Assembly: GCA_012729315.1 (NCBI GenBank)
Contig: JAAYDI010000087.1
Coordinates: 1 to 40,433, forward strand
Length of the DNA: 40,433 nt
Direction: 5' to 3'
Origin: Planctomycetaceae bacterium
GTDB lineage: Bacteria; Planctomycetota; Planctomycetia; Pirellulales; Pirellulaceae
The notes beneath the pieces were generated by a model, which was given only the letters and a program-made list of their open reading frames with translations, made no database searches and was not told where the DNA came from. How positions within the stretch are numbered: the stretch's first letter is position 1; each line of letters opens with the position of its first letter. Positions 9,785-17,798 of the stretch are shown here, piece after piece. Made by a program: the position numbers and the translations under genes.

Positions 9785-10748
9785 AGGCTATCTCGGGGCT
9801 ATCGGCAACAGAGACAAGACGACCGTCACACGTACGCAACGCTTCGGTTGCGCGCGCAGCTCGTGACACACAGGATATCATGTCCCCTGCATCGTACCGG
9901 CTGGTACACGCGTCATACAGCCCCCTGACGCTGCGCGCGTGCGCGTGCCACGATGGCACTGCTCCAAGAGGTGCGACGAAGAAGACTGACGCTGCGCGCG
10001 TGTGCCTCGCGCAGAACATCCTCCCGCGCGCCCCGTGCTGCATCAACTCGGCGCCGCGCGCTGCGTGCGTGAAGCAGTCGGCCAGCGTCGCGCGCTGCGT
10101 GCCAATGCCAGAAATTACAGCGGAAAAACAAGAAAAACGCCCAAATGAAAAAACTCGGGCATAGGTTGCTTGACAATCCGTTTTCACTCGGCACAATGTG
10201 TCAGTTACTGGTACACAGTTGTGATTTCGAGAGTCATTTCTCTTCGCCCATGTGCGAGGATATCCGTGAGTCGCTCACAGTAGGCGACTGCATCATAGAT
10301 CGTTCGATCTCAATCGGTCGCGCGAGCAGCGAGTGAAAGCGGGCACGCTTGGCTTCTCGAAATTGTAGTGCAGTAGCGACTACCTATAGTGTATTTTGCG
10401 CATCGGCGTTCGTGCTACTACAAGGAGGCATATCTGGGGGGCGGCAACTGATCGGAGCGACTGTCGGCGGCCTTGGTCGCGGTTCGGAGATCCCCCCCGT
10501 TTCTTCTTCGTAGCATCATCGCATGGAATGCGGCAGCGATGCATGTGGCGGCACGAGACGATTGGATTCGGTTTCGTGCCGCCCGTTTTTTCGCGCAGCT
10601 GCACGCAGTGCGCGTGCGGTCGTGGCGTGAGCCTGCGGCGGCCGCGTCCGCAGCAGGTCAGCCCGTGCGTGCGTGCTCCGTGCGTGCTCACTGTGCCGTC
10701 CGATCAATGTCATCCGATCAATAGTCTTCTCACGCTGTGGCAGTCACC
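9785..10748. other. Long non-coding interval with GC-rich short repeats and an AT-richer half
   Basis: About 960 nt without a credible gene. The left half is full of alternating CG/TG words; the 17-mer at 9925-9941 recurs exactly at 9986-10002, and a 14-mer at 10055-10068 recurs at 10089-10102. From about 10100 to 10450 the sequence is clearly richer in A and T than its surroundings and holds promoter-like boxes. Another CGTG-rich patch lies at 10650-10690. Open frames here start poorly and have no protein-like composition. It carries the promoters of the divergent glycosyltransferase and folK genes and could encode a small RNA. Confidence 0.6.
10170..10197 (+). promoter_or_regulatory. Sigma-70-like promoter in the non-coding interval
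   Basis: A perfect -35 TTGACA at 10170-10175 is followed after 16 nt by CACAAT (10192-10197, four of six consensus bases). It lies in the AT-richer part of the interval, about 550 nt before folK, so it either drives a long leader or an unannotated transcript. A second candidate is TTGTAG with TATAGT about 16 nt downstream near 10385. Confidence 0.35.
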
Positions 10749-11783
10749 ATGGCAGATTGCCTGCTCGGTCTCGGCTCGAATCTCGGCGATCGCGCCGGAC
10801 AGCTCGAACGGGCCTGTGCGCTGCTGGACAGTCACGCGCAGATTCGCAAGGCGCGCTGCAGTTCGTTCCATACCACACCGCCCGTCGGCGGCCCACAGGG
10901 GCAGACGCCCTATCTCAATGCAGCGCTGCGGATCACCACGTCGCTGACTCCGCAACAGCTGCTAGCGGTCACCCGCAATGTGGAACATCAGCTCGGCCGC
11001 GTGCGCCAACAGCGCTGGGGCCCGCGCGTCATTGATATCGATGTTCTTTTATACAACGGATGCGTCGTGGAGACCGACGCGCTGGTGCTGCCGCACCCGC
11101 GCATGGCAGTACGCCGGTTCGTGCTTGCCCCGGCCTGCGAAGTGGCCGCCGACATGATCCACCCGCCGACCGGCTGGACCGTTGCCCGGCTGCTGCAGCG
11201 GCTGGACGAGTCCCCCCATTACGTGGCGATCGCCGGTGTCGATCGGCAGCAGACGGCCGAGCTGGCGGCGACCGTGGCGCGGCTCTCCGGCGCCGAGCTG
11301 CTGCCGGATCCCCGGCCGGTGCGGGGGTCGGCAGGCGAGCGGGAGGGCTGGTCCAGCGCACAGGAATTGGCGCTCATCGCCGCCCGCCGGGAACAGTTGA
11401 CGCGTCTGGCGCAGGGCACTCCGGGGGCGGCAGCCGGTTGGCATGTGTGCAGTTACTGGTTGCCCCAGTCACTGGCTGTCGCCCGGGCCTGGCTGGAGGA
11501 AGCAGCGCGCCAGCAGGTGGAACAAGCGTGCCGGGAGGCGGTGCAGCAATCGCCGCTGCCACATTGCGTGCTGCTCCTGGACACACTCACACCAGTGCGG
11601 GCGGCGGACATGCCGGCCGACACCGCTGTTCCGCCCCAACGGCCCGAGCGGCATGCTGCGGTGATGCGTGCGCTGGCGCACCAGACAGCGCGGCCCAACC
11701 AAGGTCCGGTCCTGCGCGTCGCGGCCGGCGATCTGCAGCTGGCCGTGACCGAACTGACGGCTGCCATGGACGCGATGTGCTGA
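10749..11783 (+). CDS. folK: FolK (HPPK) fused to a degenerate nucleoside-kinase-like domain
   Basis: Residues 1-150 form a complete 6-hydroxymethyl-7,8-dihydropterin pyrophosphokinase of folate synthesis: LGLGSNLGDR at the start, TPYLNAAL, and the RWGPRVIDIDVLLY signature with Asp96 and Asp98 as magnesium ligands. Residues 157-344 are an extension that resembles a deoxynucleoside kinase: YVAIAG strand, a long helix, a SYWLPQSLAVARAWL segment and the strand CVLLLDT. The P-loop position reads AGVDRQQTA, so the GxGKT needed for ATP binding is gone. Intact FolK-kinase fusions are, from memory, known in planctomycetes. ATG at 10749 is preferred over GTG at 10737 by family length; neither has a clear ribosome binding site. 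panC follows after 53 nt. Confidence 0.88.
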   Translation: MADCLLGLGSNLGDRAGQLERACALLDSHAQIRKARCSSFHTTPPVGGPQGQTPYLNAALRITTSLTPQQLLAVTRNVEHQLGRVRQQRWGPRVIDIDVLLYNGCVVETDALVLPHPRMAVRRFVLAPACEVAADMIHPPTGWTVARLLQRLDESPHYVAIAGVDRQQTAELAATVARLSGAELLPDPRPVRGSAGEREGWSSAQELALIAARREQLTRLAQGTPGAAAGWHVCSYWLPQSLAVARAWLEEAARQQVEQACREAVQQSPLPHCVLLLDTLTPVRAADMPADTAVPPQRPERHAAVMRALAHQTARPNQGPVLRVAAGDLQLAVTELTAAMDAMC

Positions 11784-11836
11784 ATGAGAGACAATAAGCG
11801 GGGTACAGGAGAGCCAGCAGCTGACGGATTGCTTCC

Positions 11837-12721
11837 ATGACCAGCAGTGCATCCAGAGGACGACCGGATTCGCCACGAGTTGTCACTGATTCGGCGGCTT
11901 TGAGTCAGGTGCTGCGCAAGGCGCGCACCGGCGGGAAAGTCATCGGCCTGGTCCCCACCATGGGCGCGTTGCATGCAGGCCACCTGAGCCTTGTGCGAGC
12001 GTCGGTGGCGGCGTGCGATCTGACCGTGGTGACCATCTTCGTGAACCCGACGCAGTTCGGTCCGAACGAGGACTTCACGCGGTATCCGCGCACGCTGGAA
12101 GCGGACCTGCAGATGCTGGGACGTGAACAGGCAGACCTCGTCTTCGCGCCGGCAGCCGACCAGGTCTACCGGGCGGGGTTTTCGACGTATGTCGAACCGC
12201 CCGATGTCGCGCAACCACTCGAGGGTCGCTGCCGCCCGGGCCACTTCCGCGGCGTGGCGACCATTGTCCTGAAGCTGTTTCATCTGATTCCGGCGGACGT
12301 CGCGTTCTTCGGCCAGAAGGATTACCAGCAGGTGCGCGTGATTCAGGCCATGGTCGCGGACCTGGACGTGCCGATCCGCGTCGTCATCTGCCCGACGGTG
12401 CGGGATCCGGATGGGCTGGCCTTGAGTTCGCGGAATCGGTATCTCAACGCCACGGAGCGACGGCAGGCGGTGGCCATCTCCCGCAGTCTGGCGCGCGCGG
12501 AGGAGCTGGTACGCGACGGCGAGCGGTGCGCGGCGACGATCCACAGCGCGATGCGCGCCGTCCTGACCTCAGCTGGGATCGAGCGTGTGGATTACGTCGC
12601 CCTGGTCGACCCGCTGACGCTGACCGACGTCGACCCGGTGCCAGACGGCACGATGGCGCTGGTCGCGGCCTTTGTGGGCGGCACGCGACTGATAGACAAC
12701 CGGCAACTGGGCAAAGGCTGA
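11837..12721 (+). CDS. panC: Pantothenate synthetase
   Basis: The 294-residue product joins pantoate and beta-alanine using ATP, the last step of vitamin B5 synthesis. It carries PTMGALHAGHLSLVR with the HxGH nucleotidylation motif at 46-49, the FVNPTQFGPNEDF block, the LEGRCRPGHFRGV segment, GQKDYQQ (159-165) and LSSRN (197-200). Its length is typical, with about 20 extra residues before the first strand. The start ATG at 11837 has only a weak upstream GGA. The gene lies 53 nt after folK and ends 2 nt before the lgt start, so the three are probably cotranscribed. Other pan genes are not in the window. Confidence 0.95.
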   Translation: MTSSASRGRPDSPRVVTDSAALSQVLRKARTGGKVIGLVPTMGALHAGHLSLVRASVAACDLTVVTIFVNPTQFGPNEDFTRYPRTLEADLQMLGREQADLVFAPAADQVYRAGFSTYVEPPDVAQPLEGRCRPGHFRGVATIVLKLFHLIPADVAFFGQKDYQQVRVIQAMVADLDVPIRVVICPTVRDPDGLALSSRNRYLNATERRQAVAISRSLARAEELVRDGERCAATIHSAMRAVLTSAGIERVDYVALVDPLTLTDVDPVPDGTMALVAAFVGGTRLIDNRQLGKG

Positions 12722-12723
12722 CC

Positions 12724-14010
12724 GTGCGATCGACACTGTTCTACATCCCGCATGCTGATCCGTGGTGGAATATCCCGGTCTTCGGTTTCGGCTGGCTGCT
12801 GATGCTCGTGCTGCTGGCGGGCCTGGTGATCTTCGGCTATCGCTGCTTCCGCTACGGCTGGAGCCACCTCGACTGGACCGACCTCCCGGTGCTGCTGATG
12901 TTGGCCGTGGTCGTAGGCGGGATCGCTCCGCTGTTGGAACAGCCGGGCCCCACAGGTGTGCCGCTGGGGATCCCGATTCGCGCCTACGGGGTCATGGTGC
13001 TGCTGGGGATTATCGCCGGCATCGCGCTGTCGCTGCAGCAGGGGCGGCGGATGGGCGTCCATCCGGATTTGGTGTTTGCACTCTGCTTCTGGATCATCGT
13101 CGCCGGTTTTGTGGGAGCGCGCACCTTCTATGTGCTCCAGAAGTGGGAACAGTTTGCCTGCCCGACATGGAGCGAGACGCTGTTCAAGGCCGTCAACCTC
13201 ACCGATGGCGGACTGGTGGTCTACGGCAGTTTCATCGGGGCCGCCCTGGCCAGTGTCGTCTTCGTCGCCTGGCACCGCCTGCCACCGCTGGCCATGGCCG
13301 ACCTCCTGGCACCGGGACTGATGATCGGCCTGGCCTTTGGACGCATCGGCTGCCTCATGAACGGATGCTGCTGGGGAGGAGAATGTGGGGACAGCAAGTT
13401 GGGCATCACTTTTCCACCGGGCAGCCCGCCATATATGTACCAGCTGGATCACGGCACGCTGGTGGACATGCGAGTGCAAGAGGATGCCCGCAGTGGTAAC
13501 CTGGTCATTCAGGAGGTGGTCCCCGGAGGGCGGGCGGATCGCCAGCGGTTGCAGGCCGGCCAGATCATCACAGGGCTCGAGCTGCCCAGCGAGCAGCAGT
13601 TCAATCTGATGCGCAGCGGCACGCCGGTTCCAGACGCCACGGTGTCGATTCACACGCAAGGTGGGCCAATCGCGACCTGGCAATTCGATGAACTGCCCGG
13701 TCGCAGCCGGCCGGTGTACCCGGCGCAGATTCTGAGCTCGATCAACGCCGCGTTGATCTGCCTTTTCCTCTGGGCGTATTACCCGCTGCGCCGGCGCGAC
13801 GGCGAGGTCTTTGCGCTGTTGATCACCATCTACCCCCTGACTCGACTGCTGCTCGAAACCATCCGGACGGACGAATCGAGCATCCTGGCAACCAACTTTC
13901 GCTGGACGATATCGCAGATGATCAGCGGCCTGCTGCTGGTCGCCGTGGTGGCGCTGTGGTGTTTCATCCTGACCCGTCCGAAAGGCAGTAGACTGCCCCT
14001 GACCGAATGA
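12724..14010 (+). CDS. lgt: Prolipoprotein diacylglyceryl transferase with inserted PDZ-like segment
   Basis: Lgt transfers diacylglycerol from phosphatidylglycerol to the lipobox cysteine of prolipoproteins in the cytoplasmic membrane. The 428-residue protein shows about seven hydrophobic segments, the signature GLAFGRIGCLMNGCCWG (Arg207, Asn213), RPVYPAQ, and RLLLETIR near 374-381. The E. coli HGGL histidine position is a tyrosine in VVYGSF. Between the signature and the late helices lies an insertion of about 90 residues (236-325) whose sequence VIQEVVPGGRADRQRLQAGQ looks like a PDZ domain core; E. coli Lgt is about 290 residues and lacks it. The GTG at 12724 has AAAGG seven nt upstream and follows panC by 2 nt. 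The open frame runs back inside panC but that part is out of register with any homology. Confidence 0.9.
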   Translation: MRSTLFYIPHADPWWNIPVFGFGWLLMLVLLAGLVIFGYRCFRYGWSHLDWTDLPVLLMLAVVVGGIAPLLEQPGPTGVPLGIPIRAYGVMVLLGIIAGIALSLQQGRRMGVHPDLVFALCFWIIVAGFVGARTFYVLQKWEQFACPTWSETLFKAVNLTDGGLVVYGSFIGAALASVVFVAWHRLPPLAMADLLAPGLMIGLAFGRIGCLMNGCCWGGECGDSKLGITFPPGSPPYMYQLDHGTLVDMRVQEDARSGNLVIQEVVPGGRADRQRLQAGQIITGLELPSEQQFNLMRSGTPVPDATVSIHTQGGPIATWQFDELPGRSRPVYPAQILSSINAALICLFLWAYYPLRRRDGEVFALLITIYPLTRLLLETIRTDESSILATNFRWTISQMISGLLLVAVVALWCFILTRPKGSRLPLTE

Positions 14011-14091
14011 CCAGTCAGGCACCACGACCGGTCGGCCAGAATACTTATTACTGACGCCGCCCCCCAAAAAAGACAGGGCCGGCACCCGGAC

Positions 14092-14135
14092 TGGCCCAGA
14101 GGCGGGCCAGGAGGCGGCCCAGGAGTGGGCCAGAG
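14092..14135. repeat. Four short GGCCCAG/GGGCCAG units
   Basis: Imperfect units of about 11-12 nt alternate between GGCCCAG and GGGCCAG, so neighbouring units can pair as hairpins. They lie between lgt and the ECF sigma gene and could end the lgt transcript, though no T-run follows. Confidence 0.5.
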
Positions 14136-14237
14136 CGTCGAATTGACAACAAATCGACAACGAAATTGACAAGCAGCGTGCTGGCCAGGATGATGGGACC
14201 CCGTCGGGGCACTTTTCGCCCGAAACCGGGCACCGGC

Positions 14238-14263
14238 GGAACTTATGGAGCGGGCAGAACGTC
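14238..14263 (+). promoter_or_regulatory. Candidate ECF-type (autoregulatory) promoter
   Basis: GGAACTT at 14238-14244 matches the classical -35 of ECF sigma factors (GGAAC core). After 15 nt comes CGTC at 14260-14263, the common ECF -10 core. Transcription would start around 14270, giving a leader of roughly a dozen bases before the GTG start of the ECF sigma gene at 14282 with its GGAG site. ECF factors often activate their own promoter, so this is probably the autoregulatory site of the sigma and anti-sigma pair. Confidence 0.6.
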
Positions 14264-14281
14264 GGAACTATTGGAGCGGCT

Positions 14282-14851
14282 GTGAACGACGACGCTCAAT
14301 TGATCGAACAGACCCTGGCGGGTGACCGAGGGGCGTTTGGCGAGTTGGTCCGGAAATACCAGGGCCGGCTGTTCAACACCCTCTGGCACGTCGTGGGCTC
14401 CCGGGAGGAGGCCGAGGACGTGGCGCAGGAGGCCTTTGTTCAGGCATTTGTGAAATTGGACTCGTTCCAGGGCCGCAGCGCGTTCTACACTTGGCTCTAT
14501 CGGATCGCGTTCAATGTGTCGGTCAGTCGGCGGCGGCAGCAGCGGCCGGAGGTGTCGATGGAGCAGTACCGCCAGCGCACGGGCGAGGAGCCGGAAGCCG
14601 CGGAGGAGGGCCCGAGTGCGCAGCTCGTGCGGGCCGAGCGGGTGCGGCTGGTGCGGGCGGCCATCGACGCGCTGCACGAAGACCACCGCATGGTGCTCGT
14701 GCTGCGTGAAATGGAAGGGTGTGATTACCAGACGATTGCCGAGATTCTCGACCTGCCGCTCGGCACCGTGCGCAGTCGACTGCATCGAGCCCGGCTGCAG
14801 GTGCGCGAGCAGCTGAAAGAAGTGCTACAGGGAAACGTGACCGAGCGATGA
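14282..14851 (+). CDS. ECF-family RNA polymerase sigma factor (RpoE-like)
   Basis: The 189-residue protein has sigma region 2 (about 20-85; EAEDVAQEAFVQAF and TWLYRIAFN) and region 4 (about 130-180; YQTIAEILDLPLGTVRSRLHRAR), with no region 1 or 3, which defines the ECF group. It redirects RNA polymerase to promoters of the GGAAC/CGTC type. The GTG at 14282 is supported by GGAG six nt upstream and by a candidate ECF promoter just before it. Its stop codon overlaps the start of the next gene (ATGA at 14848-14851), so the two products are translationally coupled, the usual arrangement of sigma and anti-sigma factors. The inducing signal is unknown. Confidence 0.93.
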   Translation: MNDDAQLIEQTLAGDRGAFGELVRKYQGRLFNTLWHVVGSREEAEDVAQEAFVQAFVKLDSFQGRSAFYTWLYRIAFNVSVSRRRQQRPEVSMEQYRQRTGEEPEAAEEGPSAQLVRAERVRLVRAAIDALHEDHRMVLVLREMEGCDYQTIAEILDLPLGTVRSRLHRARLQVREQLKEVLQGNVTER

Positions 14852-16428
14852 CAGCGCCATTCTCCGACGAACTGATCAGCGCCTACCTGGACGGTGAATT
14901 GACCGCCCAGGAGCAGGAGTGCGTCGAGACGCAGTTGCGGGACAATGCGGACCTGCGACGCCTGTGCGACGAGCTGCGCGCGCTGCGAGCAACGCTCCAG
15001 GCCATGCCGGTGGCAGAGCCTCCGGAGAGTTTCGCCGAGCGGATCATGCGGCAAGCGGAACGACGCATGTTGTCCGGCGAGCGAGAGGCGCACGACGACC
15101 CTGACACGACTGCACCCGCCGCGCCGGTGGCCGGCGCGCCCCGCCGACAGCGCACCTGGCGCGTCAGCCTGGGTGTGGCGGCAGCGTTGGCCGCCTCGGT
15201 ACTGGCCATCCTGTGGCTCCCTCAGTATGTCGCCCGGCACATCGCGCGGGCGCCAACAGGATCTGAAGCCCAGACCGTCCCCGACGCCGCCATGTCGGAC
15301 GAATCACTGGGACTTGACACCGTCTCAGAACCCATGGAAGAACCCATGGCAGAACCGGTGCCACAGCAAGCGGTGGCGGCGCCGCACCTTGACACCGAGG
15401 AAATGCCACGCAATGAGCCGCTGAGCGAACCCCACAACTCGGGCGGGGCGCGCGGATTGGGCGCCGCCCGACGCTCGAAAGACGCTTCACCACCGGAAGA
15501 CGACACTGAACGGCCGGACTCCGTAACGCAGTTGCCTAGCATGGGCATGCGTGCCATGACGCCCGGTATGCCGGGTGCCCCTGGCATGCCCATCGGGGCT
15601 GGCATGGCCAGCGGGCCTGGTATGCCCGGCGGGCCTGGTATGCCCGGCGGAGCTGGTATGCCCGGCGGAGCTGGCAGCGAAACGTGGGCGGGTACAGACA
15701 TCAGAGCTGGGGAGACGGTAGGTGGCGAGCCGGTGCGGGAGAAAACGGAGGCGGAAAACGGACTCGCCGACGGCGCGCCACAGCCTGCGGAGCAGTTGAT
15801 CGGGGAGTTGATCTCGCAACTGGACCAGGATCAGGCGCTGTTGGTCAAGGTACGCGCGCCACAGGTCGAACTGTTCGGAGCATTCGACGCCCTGCAGACG
15901 GCGGATCCCGACAACGCCCTGGCTTTTGATGAATCGGCCACACGGGATGGATCGACCACACGGGCACTCGACGAGGGTGTCCGCTCTGTCCGGCCGCTCG
16001 TGGTGCAGCAGACAGACGCGGCCAAGCCTGTGGAGTCCGCGATCGCTGCGCCGACACAGATCGAGCGCGAAAGCGTGGAAAACCTGAGCCAGCAGGTCCT
16101 GTTCCTCAAGGGTTCAGCCGATCAGATTCGCCAGGTGCTGACCGACCTGGCAGCGCGACCAGGGGTGGCGATTGAGCCCGCGCGGAGCGAACTGGATGCC
16201 GTGCGCCAGCGCTGGACAGAACATGCGGCCCATCTTGAACAGCAGGCTGAGGCAGATGACGCGTTGGCGCGCGATACACGGGACACCAAGTTGGCCCGGC
16301 ACTCCGCAGAGGCGGCGTCCGTGAAGTTGCGGGAGCTGGTCAAACAGGCGGGCATGTTCTACATCTACTTCCGCCTGCATCCGGACACGGCGCCCCCCAA
16401 ACCGGCAGCCCCACCTGACGACCATTGA
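14848..16428 (+). CDS. Putative membrane anti-sigma factor with Met-Pro-Gly-rich linker
   Basis: The 526-residue protein starts within the stop of the ECF sigma gene. Its N-terminus (LISAYLDGELTAQEQECVETQL) looks like the anti-sigma domain of the RsrA/ChrR/RseA-like type, but the HxxxCxxC zinc ligands are absent. One membrane helix follows at about 105-126. The remaining ~400 residues would then be extracytoplasmic: an acidic Met/Pro/Glu-rich stretch (about 150-200), a Met-Pro-Gly-rich repeat at about 232-278 with units such as GMPGG, and a helical Gln- and Ala-rich C-terminal domain (about 300-510). The C-terminal part may sense the signal or be cut by proteases. Anti-sigma function is inferred from position and the first 60 residues. 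No known sensory domain is recognised. Confidence 0.75.
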   Translation: MTAPFSDELISAYLDGELTAQEQECVETQLRDNADLRRLCDELRALRATLQAMPVAEPPESFAERIMRQAERRMLSGEREAHDDPDTTAPAAPVAGAPRRQRTWRVSLGVAAALAASVLAILWLPQYVARHIARAPTGSEAQTVPDAAMSDESLGLDTVSEPMEEPMAEPVPQQAVAAPHLDTEEMPRNEPLSEPHNSGGARGLGAARRSKDASPPEDDTERPDSVTQLPSMGMRAMTPGMPGAPGMPIGAGMASGPGMPGGPGMPGGAGMPGGAGSETWAGTDIRAGETVGGEPVREKTEAENGLADGAPQPAEQLIGELISQLDQDQALLVKVRAPQVELFGAFDALQTADPDNALAFDESATRDGSTTRALDEGVRSVRPLVVQQTDAAKPVESAIAAPTQIERESVENLSQQVLFLKGSADQIRQVLTDLAARPGVAIEPARSELDAVRQRWTEHAAHLEQQAEADDALARDTRDTKLARHSAEAASVKLRELVKQAGMFYIYFRLHPDTAPPKPAAPPDDH

Positions 16429-16687
16429 GCGCACAAGTTCCGAGCGCATCCGTCTGTGATGGCCGACGCAGGACATGCCGATTCCAGTTGTCGGTGCGCG
16501 CACAACTGAAGTCGACAAGTTTTCCCCACGCCCATCAGCGCCCACGGCAGCGTTCAAGTGCTGCGTTTGACAGGTGTTCCTCACATTGGTACGGAACCCT
16601 GTGCGCGGAGTCTGGCTTCATGCTAGCGTGACGGTGCACGTGATTCCGGGTTGGCCCTAGGACCACAGGCGTTAGAGGATGTCGCGC

Positions 16688-17536
16688 ATGGATCAGGACC
16701 TGAAGATGATGGAACCAGCGGGTGATAGCTTGCAGGTGGACGTGGAGTTGCTGGAGCAGACGAGTCTGCCGTTTGTAGGGCGCTGGAACGAACTGGTCAG
16801 CCATACGAACTGGGAGAAGGGACGGATCATCCACCAATGGCGTGAGACGCTCAGGGCGTCCGGAGCACCTGCTACCGAATACTCGGACGACGCCTGGAGC
16901 CGACGTGTGGGCGGGGTCACAGGCCAGCATGTGGGGCGTTTGCGCCGGGTATATCAGCGGTTTGGCGCATCACATGCCGACTATGCTGCTCTGTTCTGGA
17001 GCCATTTCCAGGCCGCGATCGACTGGGAAGACGCCGAGATGTGGCTCGAGGGCGCTGTCCAGAACCGCTGGTCAGTAACCCAGATGCGTCACCAGCGGTG
17101 GGAGACTCTCGGCGCGCTCGACGAGCCGCCACCGAGCGATGAAGTAATCAGCAGCGAACTGGACGAGGACTTCGCACCGGACACAGGCGCCGGCGTGGAC
17201 GAGGTATCGCGGACCGTCTCCGACGTGCAGACCGGTCCGCGTGAGGAAGGCCCCGATTTCGGAGACGAAGAAGCGCTGGACAGCCAGCGCGGCGGCAGCG
17301 CCCAAACGCAGCTGCCTCGCGGGTCCGCCGAGACGCCAGACGCTTTGGAAGCCAGCCAGCCCGCTCTCGTACGGCCGTTCGCCAACTTGACCGAATTGCC
17401 GGACGACCTGTCGGCAGCATTCGACGCATTCAAGCTCGCGATCCTGCATCACAAGCTGGACAACTGGCAGCAGATCGCATGCGAAGACGTCCTGGCCAGC
17501 CTCGACGCACTCAAGCAGCTGGCCACAGCGCCTTGA
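16688..17536 (+). CDS. Unrecognised protein, possible DNA-associated role, convergent with parA
   Basis: I do not recognise this 282-residue soluble protein. Residues 30-140 are rich in Trp, Arg and charged helices (GRWNELVSHTNWEKGRII, then DDAWSRRVGGVTGQHVGRL), where the last stretch resembles a helix-turn-helix. Residues 145-220 are acidic and low in complexity, likely disordered, and the last 55 residues form one or two amphipathic helices. ATG at 16688 has GAGG nine nt upstream; the ATG at 16679 abuts that GAGG directly and is less likely. It faces an orphan parA across 262 nt, which suggests, without proving, a role as ParA partner or adaptor. No ParB motifs are visible. The product could be restricted to planctomycetes. 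Confidence 0.7.
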   Translation: MDQDLKMMEPAGDSLQVDVELLEQTSLPFVGRWNELVSHTNWEKGRIIHQWRETLRASGAPATEYSDDAWSRRVGGVTGQHVGRLRRVYQRFGASHADYAALFWSHFQAAIDWEDAEMWLEGAVQNRWSVTQMRHQRWETLGALDEPPPSDEVISSELDEDFAPDTGAGVDEVSRTVSDVQTGPREEGPDFGDEEALDSQRGGSAQTQLPRGSAETPDALEASQPALVRPFANLTELPDDLSAAFDAFKLAILHHKLDNWQQIACEDVLASLDALKQLATAP

Positions 17537-17554
17537 GGGAATGGGGAATGACGG

Positions 17555-17779
17555 ATGACGAATGACGGAAGCACGAAGGAATTAGTAATTGCGAATGAGG
17601 AAGGACGATAGCATGAAGTATACGTGCCTGACGGCGAGGGCGTTTGGCGCTGTGGACTCACCGTGATTGGCCGTCACCGCGGCACGTAACCCAACACCGG
17701 CGGCCATCCAATCGTGTCATTCCCTCATACATTCATCATTCGCAATTACTAATTCCTTCGTGCTTCCGTCATTCGTCAT
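17555..17779. repeat. Long inverted repeat (44-nt perfect arms) between convergent genes
   Basis: Arms at 17555-17598 and 17736-17779 are exact reverse complements over 44 nt and continue imperfectly outwards to about 17541 and 17795 (GGGAATGAC units). The 137-nt centre is unrelated. The arms are much richer in A and T than the flanking genes and contain ATGACGAATGAC-like short tandem words. A transcript from either side would form a very stable stem, so this could end both the 16688 gene and parA. The layout also fits a small non-autonomous mobile repeat; no target-site duplication is evident. Confidence 0.85.
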
Positions 17780-17798
17780 TCGTCATTCCCTCCCCGCT

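Noticed and set aside
10396-10947. Open frame preceded by AGGAGG in the long non-coding interval
   Set aside because: Its composition is random, it overlaps the start of folK in another frame, and the nearest start to the AGGAGG does not belong to it.
15540-15680. CRISPR-like periodic repeat
   Set aside because: The periodicity is codon-based within a gene (Met-Pro-Gly units), without spacers of unrelated sequence.
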